From Planctomycetota bacterium (lineage in GTDB: Bacteria > Planctomycetota > JAJSAM01), in assembly GCA_024274785.1 (NCBI GenBank), contig JAJSAM010000027.1:40376-104375 (forward strand): DNA of 64,000 nucleotides, given 5' to 3'. Below the pieces are notes generated by a model. That model was not told where the DNA came from, made no database searches, and saw only the letters and a list, made by a program, of their open reading frames with translations. Positions 48,148-58,330 of this stretch are shown here, in pieces. The position numbers and the translations under genes are program-made. Position 1 is the stretch's first letter. The number at the start of each line of letters is the position of its first letter.

Positions 48148-49611
48148 CTATTCGACTTCGTAATCCCCGGCATCGGCCGTGTCGGCATCGCCGTCGGGGT
48201 CGCGGGTGACCGTGACCTCCCAGGTGCCGGCGGCCAGCGGCTTCTTCCAGGTGCCCGGAGGGGCGACCAGGAGTTGCCGGTCGGTCTGCCAGAGGATCCG
48301 GCCGAGTTGCGCGTCGTTCTCGCCGTCGTCGAAGCTCACCTCGATCTCGGTGGTCAACTTCGTACCGAAACCGGTGCCCTTGATCATGATCGGGCGGGGG
48401 AAGCCCCTGCCGTTCCAGGTGTCGGGTCTCATCGACGTGACGGTCAGGTCATTCTCCTGGACGGTGAACGTGACCGCGTCGGAAGTCTGGTCGCCGACGG
48501 TGACGGTGACATCGTACTCACCGTCCGCGAGCTTCGCAGGGACCAGGACCATGAGGCTGCCGGCCCGGTTTCTGCCGAAGCCCGGCATCCCGCCGAAGAC
48601 CCTGGCTTTCACCTGCTCGGTGCCGTCGTCAAAGGTCACGGTCGGCATGCCGCCGAAGAAAAGGAGCCCGTCGCCCGTCAGCCTGACCATGCTGCCGGCC
48701 GGGCCGGACTCGGGGTCGATCTCGTCGATCTCCGGAGCGGCGGGCGTGCCGACTTCGTACTCGAACGAGTCGGTCTCATTCCAGTCCTTGCCGTCACGAA
48801 GCTCGACCGAGACGTCGTAGGTCTCACCGGCGTCGGCCCGGAAGGGGACCGCGGTGTAGATCTTGTCATAGCCGTTGGTGAACCCCCGGGTGACGATCTC
48901 GTCGCCGGCGGAGTCCGTCCAGGTCACGCGGCAGAAGCCCGGGGGCGAGAGGTCCGTGCCCTCGATCATGATCCGGCCACCGGGGAGCGCATCCTCGTCG
49001 GTGATGTCGGTGATCGCGGCGTCGCCGGCGGCCACGATGGTGATCGTTTGAGAGCAGTCACCGGTGTCGATCCCGTCTCCGTTCTCGATCTCGAGCGTGT
49101 AGACGCCCGCGTCGAGGTCATCGGGGATCGTGATCATCAGCGCGCGGCGCCTGCCCTTCGGTTCGACGGTGTCCGCGGTCTCGCCGGAGGAGTCGATGAA
49201 GCGCACTTCGCCGCCGCCCAGTCGCTTGCCGACCACCAGGATCGACATGCCGGGTGTCGCCGTTTCGGCGCTCACGCGGTAGACGACCGGCGCGCCCTCT
49301 TCGAGCACGATGAACTCGTCGTCGAGGAGCGTGCTGTCCACGGTGACGTCGACACCGCCGGTTGCGATGTCCTCCGGGACCTCACAGAGGATGAACTGGT
49401 CGTTGCTTCGAATCACCTCGGCATCGACCCCGTCGATCTGGACCGCGGGGTTGTCGCCGAAGTCTTCGCCCATGATGACGAGCAGGTCGCCCGGGGCGCC
49501 GCATTCGGGCTTGAATTCCGTGGCGGCGAAGGCCGCGCCGGAGAGCAGGATGATGGACAGGATTCCGGCCAGAGAGAGCCGGGTAAGGCTTGCGATCTTC
49601 AGTTTGCGCAT
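48148..49611 (-). CDS. secreted IPT/TIG-domain repeat protein
   Basis: Signal peptide; repeats such as EIDPESGPAGSMVRLTGDGL and SMRPDTWNGRGFPRPIMIKGTGFG. Confidence 0.8.
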   Translation of the reverse strand: MRKLKIASLTRLSLAGILSIILLSGAAFAATEFKPECGAPGDLLVIMGEDFGDNPAVQIDGVDAEVIRSNDQFILCEVPEDIATGGVDVTVDSTLLDDEFIVLEEGAPVVYRVSAETATPGMSILVVGKRLGGGEVRFIDSSGETADTVEPKGRRRALMITIPDDLDAGVYTLEIENGDGIDTGDCSQTITIVAAGDAAITDITDEDALPGGRIMIEGTDLSPPGFCRVTWTDSAGDEIVTRGFTNGYDKIYTAVPFRADAGETYDVSVELRDGKDWNETDSFEYEVGTPAAPEIDEIDPESGPAGSMVRLTGDGLLFFGGMPTVTFDDGTEQVKARVFGGMPGFGRNRAGSLMVLVPAKLADGEYDVTVTVGDQTSDAVTFTVQENDLTVTSMRPDTWNGRGFPRPIMIKGTGFGTKLTTEIEVSFDDGENDAQLGRILWQTDRQLLVAPPGTWKKPLAAGTWEVTVTRDPDGDADTADAGDYEVE

Positions 49612-49621
49612 GGCTCCCTCC

Positions 49622-50062
49622 TCAATTAAAAATGGTAACGGTGGTGTCGTTACCCTGGGTATCGGTGACGGATACGTCGGTCTTCTCAGCAACGCTGAAC
49701 GTGATGACCAGGTGGGAGTTGACCGCCTCCGAGATGGCGGAGTCGATCGTCTGGCCGGCCCAGTCCGAGGTGGCGTCGACCACGTCGCCGGTGGCGGTGC
49801 CCTTCAGGGCTTCGACGATCACCATGGGGGACTCGCTCTTGTCGAGGGTCAGCACGTCCGCCTGGTCGTCGCCGTCGTAGTCGTAGCGCACGACCACGAG
49901 CTGCGCTTCCGGCTCCACGGCTCCACCGCCGCTGCCTCCGCCATCAGCGATGGGCGTCGAGCCCACCGGGAGGGCGGCGGTTCCGCCTCCTCCTCCGCCG
50001 CCGCACGCTGCAAACAGCAGCGCGACCGCGACGCACGTCACCACGTGGGATGTTCTGATCAT
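49622..50062 (-). CDS. putative lipoprotein
   Basis: VVTCVAVALLFAACGGGGGGG lipobox. Confidence 0.6.
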   Translation of the reverse strand: MIRTSHVVTCVAVALLFAACGGGGGGGTAALPVGSTPIADGGGSGGGAVEPEAQLVVVRYDYDGDDQADVLTLDKSESPMVIVEALKGTATGDVVDATSDWAGQTIDSAISEAVNSHLVITFSVAEKTDVSVTDTQGNDTTVTIFN

Positions 50063-50245
50063 GTGTCTCGCCTCCTTGATCTCAGCCGGACGCCCCAGGT
50101 CCGGAATGGCGTAGGAATAGTAACCCTGATACGGTGAATTGGTAGCGGCTGTTGGGAAATCGAGTCAGCCTCGATCCTCCGAAGAGGGGAGGTTTCACCC
50201 CTCGGAGAGTGCCGCGAGTGGGCTCGGCACCGCATGGGCGTACGC

Positions 50246-51019
50246 TCAAACCGCAAGCTGGTGGTCCCGGCTGAACGCGGTGCGGAACGTCAGGCGCGAC
50301 GCCACGAAGCACGAGATTACCGCGGCCGCGGTGAGTTGGAACGCCACCAGCATCTGGTAGAGAGCGGCGTCGAGGGGATCCGCGCCGCCGATGATCTGGC
50401 CGCCCATCATGCCCGGGATCTGGACCAGGCCGACCACCATCATGAAGTTCACCGCGGGGAGCAGCGCGGCACGGTAGGACTGGCGGACCACGTCCTCCGC
50501 GGCGCGGCGGGCGGTGGCGCCGAGGGCCAGTTTCGCCTCGACCTCGCGGCGACGCGCCCGGATCTCCCCGTCGAACCGGTTCTTGTAGAGGGTCACCGCG
50601 TTCATTGAGTACGAGATGATCATGCCGCCCATGGGGATCAGGTACTGCGCCTTCCCGGGAGAGACCTTGATCACGAGCACGATCACCACGGCGAGCACGA
50701 AGAAGGGGCCGATCAACAGCGCCGCGGCGACGATACCGGCGTAGCCTTTCGTCTGGTGCTCCTGTCGCCTGACGGCGTTATAGACCGCCGCGCCGACCAT
50801 CACCATCAGCACGACCGCGTTCAGCCACCAGGCTTCGACCTTGAAGACCCCGCGCAGTACGAAACCGATCGCGAGGAGTTGCACGATGGTGCGGACCGTC
50901 CCGATGAGGAAGAGCAGCGTGTAACCGACCCGGTCGAGCCGCGCGAGGACGATCGCCACGATCATCAGCGCGAGTGCCACGGAGAGATCCGGCCAGTCGA
51001 GGCGGATGTAGCCGCTCAT
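50246..51019 (-). CDS. ABC transporter permease, FetB/UPF0014 family
   Basis: MIVAIVLARLDRVGYTLLFLIGTVRTIVQLLAIGFVL; YLIPMGGMIISYSMNA; VGLVQIPGMMGGQIIGG. Confidence 0.9.
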   Translation of the reverse strand: MSGYIRLDWPDLSVALALMIVAIVLARLDRVGYTLLFLIGTVRTIVQLLAIGFVLRGVFKVEAWWLNAVVLMVMVGAAVYNAVRRQEHQTKGYAGIVAAALLIGPFFVLAVVIVLVIKVSPGKAQYLIPMGGMIISYSMNAVTLYKNRFDGEIRARRREVEAKLALGATARRAAEDVVRQSYRAALLPAVNFMMVVGLVQIPGMMGGQIIGGADPLDAALYQMLVAFQLTAAAVISCFVASRLTFRTAFSRDHQLAV

Positions 51020-51738
51020 TCCTCCTCCCCCGCGAAGAAGGCGCGCGTGTCCTCGAGCTCGGGGCTCTCGAAGATCTCCGGGCCGCCTCGTTCGAGCACC
51101 CGGCCGTCTTTCAGGACGAGCACCTGGTCCGCTACCTCCCGGGCCTGGGCCATGGCGTGGGAGACGAAGATCACGGTGAGGTTTCGCTCATCGCGGAGTT
51201 CCCGGATCAGGCGCAGGAGCCCCGCGGAAGCCTGGGGGTCGAGCGCGGAGGTCGGCTCGTCGAGGAGCAGCACCGACGGCCCGGGGATCAGCGTCCGCGC
51301 GAAGGCGACGCGTTGGCGCTGTCCCACCGAGAGGGCATCCGGGGCGCGGGACAGGAGTTCGCGGTCGAGGCCCACCCGCTCGAGCCAGGCCCCGGGGTCC
51401 TCGAGGTGCGGAGCCGTTGCTTCCGGATCCGCTGCGAATCGCAGGTTCTCCTCGACCGTCGCGCCGAAGAGCAGCGGTTCCTGAAAGACCAGGCCCACCT
51501 GCCGCCGGAGTACGAGGACGTCCATCTCCCGGATATCGTGGTCGTCCAGGAGGATCAGGCCGTCCCCGGGATCATCGAGGCGGCAGGCCAGGCGAAGCAG
51601 GGTCGACTTCCCGGAACCGGACGGGCCGAGGATCGTGAAGACCTCGCCGACCTTCGCGCGAAAGGACACATCCCGGAGGATGGGGACATCCCCGTCGGGG
51701 CCGCTCTTCGTCAGACTGACGTGCTCGAACTCGAGCAT
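51016..51738 (-). CDS. ABC transporter ATP-binding protein, FetA-like
   Basis: ILGPSGSGKSTLLRLACRL, LSVGQRQRVAFARTLI, VLLLDEPTSALDP. Confidence 0.9.
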   Translation of the reverse strand: MLEFEHVSLTKSGPDGDVPILRDVSFRAKVGEVFTILGPSGSGKSTLLRLACRLDDPGDGLILLDDHDIREMDVLVLRRQVGLVFQEPLLFGATVEENLRFAADPEATAPHLEDPGAWLERVGLDRELLSRAPDALSVGQRQRVAFARTLIPGPSVLLLDEPTSALDPQASAGLLRLIRELRDERNLTVIFVSHAMAQAREVADQVLVLKDGRVLERGGPEIFESPELEDTRAFFAGEEE

Positions 51739-51746
51739 TTTGGTCC

Positions 51747-52733
51747 TCACCCGGAGGCGCGCCAGCGATCGCCGAGCACCTCCGCCGCCCGGGTTGTGTT
51801 CATCCCGTCTTCCGCCGCGATGCGCAGCACCTCCGCCGCCGAATCCTCGATGCGTGCCACCCTCACCCGGGCGTACTCCTCCTGGTAGCCGCCCGGCACG
51901 AGTTCGGTGGCGAGGTTCAGCAGCCACCCCGCGCCGGCCACTTCCTCCGGCACCATGAGGATACCGCGATCCGCAATCATCTGCGCGTGACGGAGCTGTT
52001 CGAGCTGTCCGTTCGCCGCGCCGGCGATGAACCGGCAGTGGAGCCGCGGGATGGTCTCGTCGGTGAACACCGGGCCCCGGGCGTTCGGAGAGAGCACGTC
52101 GCACGACAGCGTGAGCATCTCCTCGGGAGAGACCATCGTGGCGTCGACCGCCTTCGCCACCGACCGGGCCTTCTCTCGATCGGTGTCGGCGACGAACACC
52201 TTCGCGCCCGCCGAGGCGAGCTCGCCTGCCAACAGCCCGCCAACCCGTCCGGCGCCGAGCACGGCCACCGAGACGCCGGCGAGATCCTCGAGGCACGCCC
52301 TGATGGCCGAGAGAGCTCCTCTGGCCGTCCACGGGCCGGGATCGCCGGAGCCGCCCTGCCCCACCGGGAGTCCGGCCACGTGGTCGGTGGTCTCGAGCAG
52401 GATTTCGAGTTCAGGCGGAGCGAGCAGGGGCCCGGGAATGGCGAGCACCCGGCCGCCGAGCCACTCAAGCGCCCGTGCCAGGGCGCCGAGCGCCACTTCG
52501 CGCTCCAGGTCCTCGGGAACCCCGATCACCCGCAGCGCGGCCACTCCGATGTCCAGGCCGAGGGCGCCGGTGCGGATCGACAGGCTGCGGACGATCCGCG
52601 ATAGCTCGTTGTTGACCGCCTGGCCGTCGGTCGCGGTGGTCATCCCGGCCGGTGCGAGTGCGGGCGGAGCCCCCGGGCCGATCTCGACCAGTGTCTTGAG
52701 CCCGGTTTCCGGATCCGTTCGGCGGAGTTGCAT
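51747..52733 (-). CDS. Glu/Leu/Phe/Val dehydrogenase-family protein
   Basis: VAVLGAGRVGGLLAGELASAGAKVFVADTD; CDVLSPNARGPVFTDETIPRLHCRFIAGAANGQL. Confidence 0.75.
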   Translation of the reverse strand: MQLRRTDPETGLKTLVEIGPGAPPALAPAGMTTATDGQAVNNELSRIVRSLSIRTGALGLDIGVAALRVIGVPEDLEREVALGALARALEWLGGRVLAIPGPLLAPPELEILLETTDHVAGLPVGQGGSGDPGPWTARGALSAIRACLEDLAGVSVAVLGAGRVGGLLAGELASAGAKVFVADTDREKARSVAKAVDATMVSPEEMLTLSCDVLSPNARGPVFTDETIPRLHCRFIAGAANGQLEQLRHAQMIADRGILMVPEEVAGAGWLLNLATELVPGGYQEEYARVRVARIEDSAAEVLRIAAEDGMNTTRAAEVLGDRWRASG

Positions 52734-52742
52734 CGGTCCTTC

Positions 52743-54866
52743 CTACTCGTTGACCAGGCGGAGGCGGAACCGCACGTCCACCGCCAGGCACTTCTCCTCT
52801 TCCGGACTGGCGATGAAGGGGTTCACGTCGAACTCGACGATTCGCTTGAAGTCGTTGACGAGCTGGGAAACCCGCAGCAGTGCGTCCTGCACCATGTCCA
52901 GGCGAACCGGGTCCTCGCCCCGGACACCTTTGAGGAGCGGCCACGCCCGGATCGACCGCATCATGTCCGCGGCGTCCGCTTCGGTGATCGGGGCCAGACG
53001 GAAGGCCACGTCCTTCAGCACCTCCACGTAGATGCCGCCCGCGCCGAACATCACCATCGGGCCGAACACCGGGTCGGTGGAGACGCCGAGGATGGTCTCC
53101 TTGCCTCCGGTGATCATCTGCTGGACGAGGAAGCCGTCCACCACGATGTGCTCGTCGGCCTGACCCACCTTCTCGAGGATGCGCGACACCGCCTTCTTCA
53201 CGTCCTCCGCCGAGCGCAGGTCCACCACCACGCCGCCGTAGTCGGACTTGTGGGAGATGGTGGGGGACATCAGCTTCACCACCACCGGGAACCCGCACTC
53301 CGCGGCGAAGGCGGCGGCGTCGTCGGGCCCCATGCAGAGCTTCCAGTTCGCCACCGGGATACCGTACGCCTCGAGGAGGTCGAAGCCTTCCATGGTGGTC
53401 AGGTAGTCCCGGCCCTCGGTGACCGCGTCGTCGATGATCCCGGCCGCGGTGTCGTAGTCCACGTCGAGGATCGGGACGACTCCCTCCGGCTTGTCGAGGA
53501 AGCGCTTGTACTTCAGCATCTGGGCCAGCGCGTTCACCGCCGACTCCGGGAACTCGTAGATCGGGATGCCCCGGCCGAGGTCCTTGATCCCGTTCAGCAC
53601 GTCTTCGCGGGCCATGAAGCAGGTCAGTACCGGCTTCTCCGCCCCGCGGGCGCCATCGAAAATCGCGCGAGCCACCACGATCGGGTCGTGGATGACCGGC
53701 GGGACATACAGCGCGATGACCGCGTCCACGCCCGGGTCGGCGAGCAGCATCGGCAGCGCCGTCTTGTAGTGGTCCGCGGTGCAGTGACCGAGCATGTCCA
53801 CCGGGTTCCCGAAGGCGGCCTCCTCCGGGAGGATCTCCATCAACTGCTCTTCGGTCTCCGGCGACAGCTTCGCCATCGTCATTCCGGAGGAGATGATCGC
53901 GTCGGTGGCCATGATCGCCGGGCCGCCTGCGTCGGTCAGCACCGCCACGCGGCCACCCATCGGCAAGGGCTGCGTGGAGAAGGCCATGGCTACGTCGAAG
54001 AGGGTCTCCACCGTGCCGACGCGGATGATTCCGGTCTGCTCGAAGAGCGCGTCCGCCGCGACGTCGAGGCCGGCCAGCGCGCCGGTGTGGGAGATGGCCG
54101 CCCTCGCGCCGGCCAGCGTTCGCCCACTCTTCACGCAGAGCACCGGCTTCTTGCGGACGACGCGCCGCGCGAGGCTGGTGAACTTCCGCGGCTCACCGAA
54201 GCTCTCCAGGTACATCAGGACGACCTGGGTCTCCGGGTCGTCCTCCCAGTACTCGAGGAGGTCGATGGTATTGACGTCGGCCTTGTTGCCCATGGAGCAG
54301 AACATGGAGCAGCCGAGGTTCAGCTCCCGGGCGTGCTCCAGAATGGCCACGCCCATGGCGCCGGACTGGGACAGGAAGCCCAGGTTCCCGGGCAGCGGCG
54401 GCGTCGGGGCGAAGGTGGCGTTCAGGAAGAAGTTGCGGTGGGTGTTGACGACGCCCATACAGTTCGGGCCCACCATCCGCATGTTGTATTTCTCGCAGAT
54501 GGCGATCAGTTCCTCTTCGCGCCGGAGCCCCTCGGGGCCGACCTCACGGAAGCCCGCGGAGATCACGATTACACCGCCGATGCCGCGCCGTCCGCAGTCT
54601 TCGAGCGCCTGGGGGACATGTTGCTTCGGAACGACCACGATGGCGAGGTCGATGTCGTCGGTGATCTGGAGGACGGTGTCGTAGACCTTCATCGAGTGGA
54701 TGACGTCCGCCTTCGGATTCACCGGGAAGACCTTCCCGTTGAACTCGTACTCGATCAGGTTGTGCATCATCTCGCGTCCGATCGAGCCCTTGTGACGCGA
54801 GGCGCCGATCACCGCGATGGAGCGAGGCTTGAAGATGCTGTCGAGAGACCGTTTCTGCTCAGCCAT
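52743..54866 (-). CDS. acyl-CoA synthetase (NDP-forming), fused alpha/beta
   Basis: KPRSIAVIGASRHKGSIGREMMHNL, SQSGAMGVAILEHA, VAVLTDAGGPAIMATD, ATP-grasp C-terminal FPVVVKLMSPTISHKSDYGGVVV. Confidence 0.93.
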   Translation of the reverse strand: MAEQKRSLDSIFKPRSIAVIGASRHKGSIGREMMHNLIEYEFNGKVFPVNPKADVIHSMKVYDTVLQITDDIDLAIVVVPKQHVPQALEDCGRRGIGGVIVISAGFREVGPEGLRREEELIAICEKYNMRMVGPNCMGVVNTHRNFFLNATFAPTPPLPGNLGFLSQSGAMGVAILEHARELNLGCSMFCSMGNKADVNTIDLLEYWEDDPETQVVLMYLESFGEPRKFTSLARRVVRKKPVLCVKSGRTLAGARAAISHTGALAGLDVAADALFEQTGIIRVGTVETLFDVAMAFSTQPLPMGGRVAVLTDAGGPAIMATDAIISSGMTMAKLSPETEEQLMEILPEEAAFGNPVDMLGHCTADHYKTALPMLLADPGVDAVIALYVPPVIHDPIVVARAIFDGARGAEKPVLTCFMAREDVLNGIKDLGRGIPIYEFPESAVNALAQMLKYKRFLDKPEGVVPILDVDYDTAAGIIDDAVTEGRDYLTTMEGFDLLEAYGIPVANWKLCMGPDDAAAFAAECGFPVVVKLMSPTISHKSDYGGVVVDLRSAEDVKKAVSRILEKVGQADEHIVVDGFLVQQMITGGKETILGVSTDPVFGPMVMFGAGGIYVEVLKDVAFRLAPITEADAADMMRSIRAWPLLKGVRGEDPVRLDMVQDALLRVSQLVNDFKRIVEFDVNPFIASPEEEKCLAVDVRFRLRLVNE

Positions 54867-55028
54867 GTGCCACCCTGTTGAGAGATACTCTGGATCGCGC
54901 ATTCTCGCCCCTTCGGACGCGGAATTCGACAGAATCGGGGGCTGCCGGAGTGGCTTCACAGAATCTTCACGGTGGCAACCCGGGTTTCGGCATGGTGTTT
55001 GTCCCGGATTCGAGTGGAGGTTCGCTCG

Positions 55029-55560
55029 ATGAGAGAATCGCTGCCGGTGCTCATACTCGTCTGGTTCGTGGTCGTTCCCGTGGGCCTGGCCGAGGACGGG
55101 GATTCTCTGGCGATCTCCCGCCAACCCCGACCGCAGTTTCGACTTCGCGGAGGCGACCGTGTTCTTTGCGAGGGGTGCGGTGGGAGGGGAGAAGCTGCGC
55201 GTCACGATCCGCGACGCCATCGACGACGACCTGCGGAATCCGGCTCCGGCCAGGGCCCCCCGCACGATGGCCGGCCGGACTCTCCTGCCGGGCCACTTCG
55301 TGCTCAAGGGAGTGGCGCCGGTTCATGATTTCGCAGGCCGCGTATCCGGACATCCACTTCGACGCTCCGGCCGAAATTCGCTTCCCCGTGGGCACGCCGG
55401 AGGGCAACGAGCCAGGCACGGCGATCCACCTGGCCTCGATCGGCCGGGAGTGGGGCGCCCCTCGCCCTCGGCGGGTCGGCCGCCGTGCCGACCACCCACC
55501 CCCGCCCCCCGTCCGGGGATGCCGCGCCCGTGCCGGCAATCCGCGTCGCCGTCCTGACCG
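55029..55560 (+). pseudogene. decayed secreted protein with ZU5-like segment
   Basis: Signal peptide MRESLPVLILVWFVVVPVGLA in one frame; FDFAEATVFFARGAVGGEKLRVTIRDAIDDDLRN in a second; DIHFDAPAEIRFPVGTPEGNEPGTAIHLASIGREWG in a third. Confidence 0.5.
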
Positions 55561-55581
55561 CGAGAGCTTCCCCCGGTTCGC

Positions 55582-56391
55582 CTACTCGATCCGCCGCCGT
55601 CGCCGGATGACCCGGGTTCCGGCGAGACCGCTGAGCATGACGAGGCCGAGCCAGACTGCGCCGGGGAGAGGTACGATGCTGGTTGGCGTTTCGTTCACTC
55701 CGACCCGGATCCGGTAGGCGCCGTCGTTGTCGTCGTAGGCCCCCGGCGCTCCAGAGAATCCAAACCCGTCAGGGATGCCGAGGAACAGGCGGGTCGCTCC
55801 GGCCGGCGCCGTGAATTCCTGGAACAGGCCGCCGCTCGTCACTCCATTGCCGATGTAGAAGACCTGCCCGAGGGCCGGGGTCAGGGCCAGGAAGTCTTTC
55901 CCCAGGCCCCCAGTGGAGAAGTCCAGTGTCGCCGGCGCCCCGGAAATCGGAATCGATGCGCCGAGGAAGACCCCGGTCAGCGGGCCTTGCGGGCCCCTGT
56001 AACCGCTGATCCCGCCATACGAACTCAGATTGCTGCCACCCACGCCGTTTCCGTCCGGCCCGAAGAGGGGCGCGCCAAATCCGTTGAAGAAGCTGATCCC
56101 TCCGCTGGCCGGGTCGAGGACTTTGACGACGTCTCCGGCGACAACCGCGATGACGGGTGGGAGAGTCTCCTGGATCTCCTCCGGGGTGGGGCCCCAATGC
56201 CGGCTCATGCCGCCCGGCCACGGGTCGGACGCCGCCGGAATGGTGAGGTCGGTCCGCCCGGCCAGGAAAATGGCGTCGCTGCCGTCGATCGTGATCGTGT
56301 GGATGGTCCCGGCGAGCGCCGGTGTACCGACCATCACACCAAGACACCCGATTGCCACCCAGAGCGTGGCGAGCCCGTATCGTCTGCTCAT
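55582..56391 (-). CDS. PEP-CTERM-type secreted protein
   Basis: Signal peptide GVMVGTPALAG and C-terminal VPLPGAVWLGLVMLSGLAGTRVIRRRRRIE. Confidence 0.75.
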   Translation of the reverse strand: MSRRYGLATLWVAIGCLGVMVGTPALAGTIHTITIDGSDAIFLAGRTDLTIPAASDPWPGGMSRHWGPTPEEIQETLPPVIAVVAGDVVKVLDPASGGISFFNGFGAPLFGPDGNGVGGSNLSSYGGISGYRGPQGPLTGVFLGASIPISGAPATLDFSTGGLGKDFLALTPALGQVFYIGNGVTSGGLFQEFTAPAGATRLFLGIPDGFGFSGAPGAYDDNDGAYRIRVGVNETPTSIVPLPGAVWLGLVMLSGLAGTRVIRRRRRIE

Positions 56392-56578
56392 CTGCCGCCT
56401 CCCTCGCAAGAATTGCAAGTCAGTACGCATTGATTGGCCGGAAACGCATCGATTCACGAATCCATCCCACCAGCTATTGGTGAAGTCGCGGGTAACTTTG
56501 CGGAATTTCACGAGATTCCGCCCCCGCCTGCCGGTCGGCGAACGGCTTCAGGGCCATCGTGGACCCGACGGAGCGGCT

Positions 56579-56947
56579 CTACGCCAGGTACTTCTCGAAG
56601 TACTCCCTTGCGCTCATCCGCTCCGCGCACGGCATGCAGATGAAGCCTTCCAGCTTGTCCGGGATGGCCCAGATTCCGTCGGTGCGGTTCAGGTCGCAAT
56701 AGGTCGCGCAGTGCTCGCAGAGGCGGATCTCGTAGATGCCCGTCTCCAGGCCTTCGATCCACTCCTTCGCGAGCTCCCGGAAGGGGACGTAGCTCGGAAA
56801 AGCCACGCTCTGGGTGGCGGGTTCGAAGGAGAGCTCCGGGTAGCTGATCAGGCTGATCAGGGCCTCCCAGAAGCCGGGTTCCATGTCGACGTCGAGGAGG
56901 TCATTGGCCTCGGCGATCGTGAGTCTCTCGGTCGTGATGCGCTTCAT
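56579..56947 (-). CDS. hypothetical protein with two CxxC-type cysteine pairs
   Basis: LCEHCATYC...ICMPCAERM. Confidence 0.6.
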   Translation of the reverse strand: MKRITTERLTIAEANDLLDVDMEPGFWEALISLISYPELSFEPATQSVAFPSYVPFRELAKEWIEGLETGIYEIRLCEHCATYCDLNRTDGIWAIPDKLEGFICMPCAERMSAREYFEKYLA

Positions 56948-56956
56948 GTCCGGGAT

Positions 56957-58330
56957 CTATCTCGTCAAGGCCTTGACAATGATGGCGAAGAGGCCGGTCT
57001 CGGCACGGCCGGCGCTGACGACCACCGCTCCTTCGTTCCCTGCGGCCGGCGTCACCGTGAGTATGGTCCGGGATCCATCCGGCATCCCGGGAGCACCGAG
57101 CAGCGACAGCAGGCGTGAGAGTTTTGCGTTGATCACCATCGGCGACCCGAAGGTCGATTCCTCGCCCACTTCAGCGGCGGCGACGGCCTTCGGATCCTCC
57201 CCGAAGATCATCACGCGCCCCTCGACGCGGGCGTTGTTCCGGTACTTCTTCGCGACCTCCTCGAGGCTCACCTCGGGCCGCAGCGAGAACCGAAGCAGTG
57301 GCGCCTCCCCGGTGCGGAGCAGGATCTCCATCGGCCCCGCGGCGATGTCCCCGATCCCGTCGGCCGCCTGGGCCTGCCAGAACTGCATACTCGCCGCCGC
57401 CACTCTCTGGATGGCCCGGGGGGAGAGGTTCGCACCCATCCACACCCCGTCGGCATTGCTCTTCACCCAGGCGCCGGGAGCCTTTCCGCCCGCGGTGAGC
57501 TGCCGGAAGATGCTCTTCTCACCGGTCGCCACGGTGACTTCGTCCCGGTAGCCGTCCTCCGTCTTCACCAGCACTCCACCGGCCCGGCGGCCATCGAAGA
57601 ACTCCGGCATCGGGAAGAACGAAGCATCCCTGACCCACAGGAATCCGTGCGGCTTCCGCTTCGCCTTCGTCGCGGCGTCGGCCCGGGCGGCGACGAACTC
57701 GTCCACGTAGGCGAGCGTTCTCCCGGTCGGACCCGTCACCTCGCGCAGCACTCGCCCGAGGATCAGCGCGCTCGAAGAGATGAAGATCCGACCGCGTGCA
57801 TAGACGACATAGAGGTCCGGACCCTTGCCGGAGAGGTGCAGGCAGGGAAACCCGGTGAGCAGCTCTTCCTTGGCCTTCTTCGCGAAAACCGGGGCGAGCA
57901 GTCCGCGAACCAGTTCGCGCCCGACCTCCTGCAGGCCGTCGCCGTTGCGGCGGGTGGCGAGAGTGACGAGGAAGTGCCGCGTCCGGCTCGCCGGAATGCC
58001 CGGCCGCGCCGGCAGGCCCACCGTGTGCAGGGACAGGGTCACCGGTCCATCGGCGGCGGCCTGCACTATCTCGAGCAGCGTGGCCACGGACTCGGGCTCG
58101 ATCGCGCTCCCGGCGACGAGCCGCTTCGCGAGCGCGGCCCGATCGTCGCCGGTCCGGGTCAACAGATCCGAGAGGACGTTCGCGTTCGGCAGCTTGACAA
58201 AGAGCAGGGTGCCCCTCGGCAGGAAGTCCTCCATCGGCATGATGATTCGCTCGTTCTGCGCGGCGGCCGGTCCGGAGGCCGCCAGACCGGTCAGCAGGAC
58301 GAGCAGGGCAATCGTTCTCACTCTTTCCAT
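56957..58330 (-). CDS. secreted hypothetical protein
   Basis: Signal peptide MERVRTIALLVLLTGLAASGPAAAQ; long uninterrupted frame. Confidence 0.6.
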   Translation of the reverse strand: MERVRTIALLVLLTGLAASGPAAAQNERIIMPMEDFLPRGTLLFVKLPNANVLSDLLTRTGDDRAALAKRLVAGSAIEPESVATLLEIVQAAADGPVTLSLHTVGLPARPGIPASRTRHFLVTLATRRNGDGLQEVGRELVRGLLAPVFAKKAKEELLTGFPCLHLSGKGPDLYVVYARGRIFISSSALILGRVLREVTGPTGRTLAYVDEFVAARADAATKAKRKPHGFLWVRDASFFPMPEFFDGRRAGGVLVKTEDGYRDEVTVATGEKSIFRQLTAGGKAPGAWVKSNADGVWMGANLSPRAIQRVAAASMQFWQAQAADGIGDIAAGPMEILLRTGEAPLLRFSLRPEVSLEEVAKKYRNNARVEGRVMIFGEDPKAVAAAEVGEESTFGSPMVINAKLSRLLSLLGAPGMPDGSRTILTVTPAAGNEGAVVVSAGRAETGLFAIIVKALTR

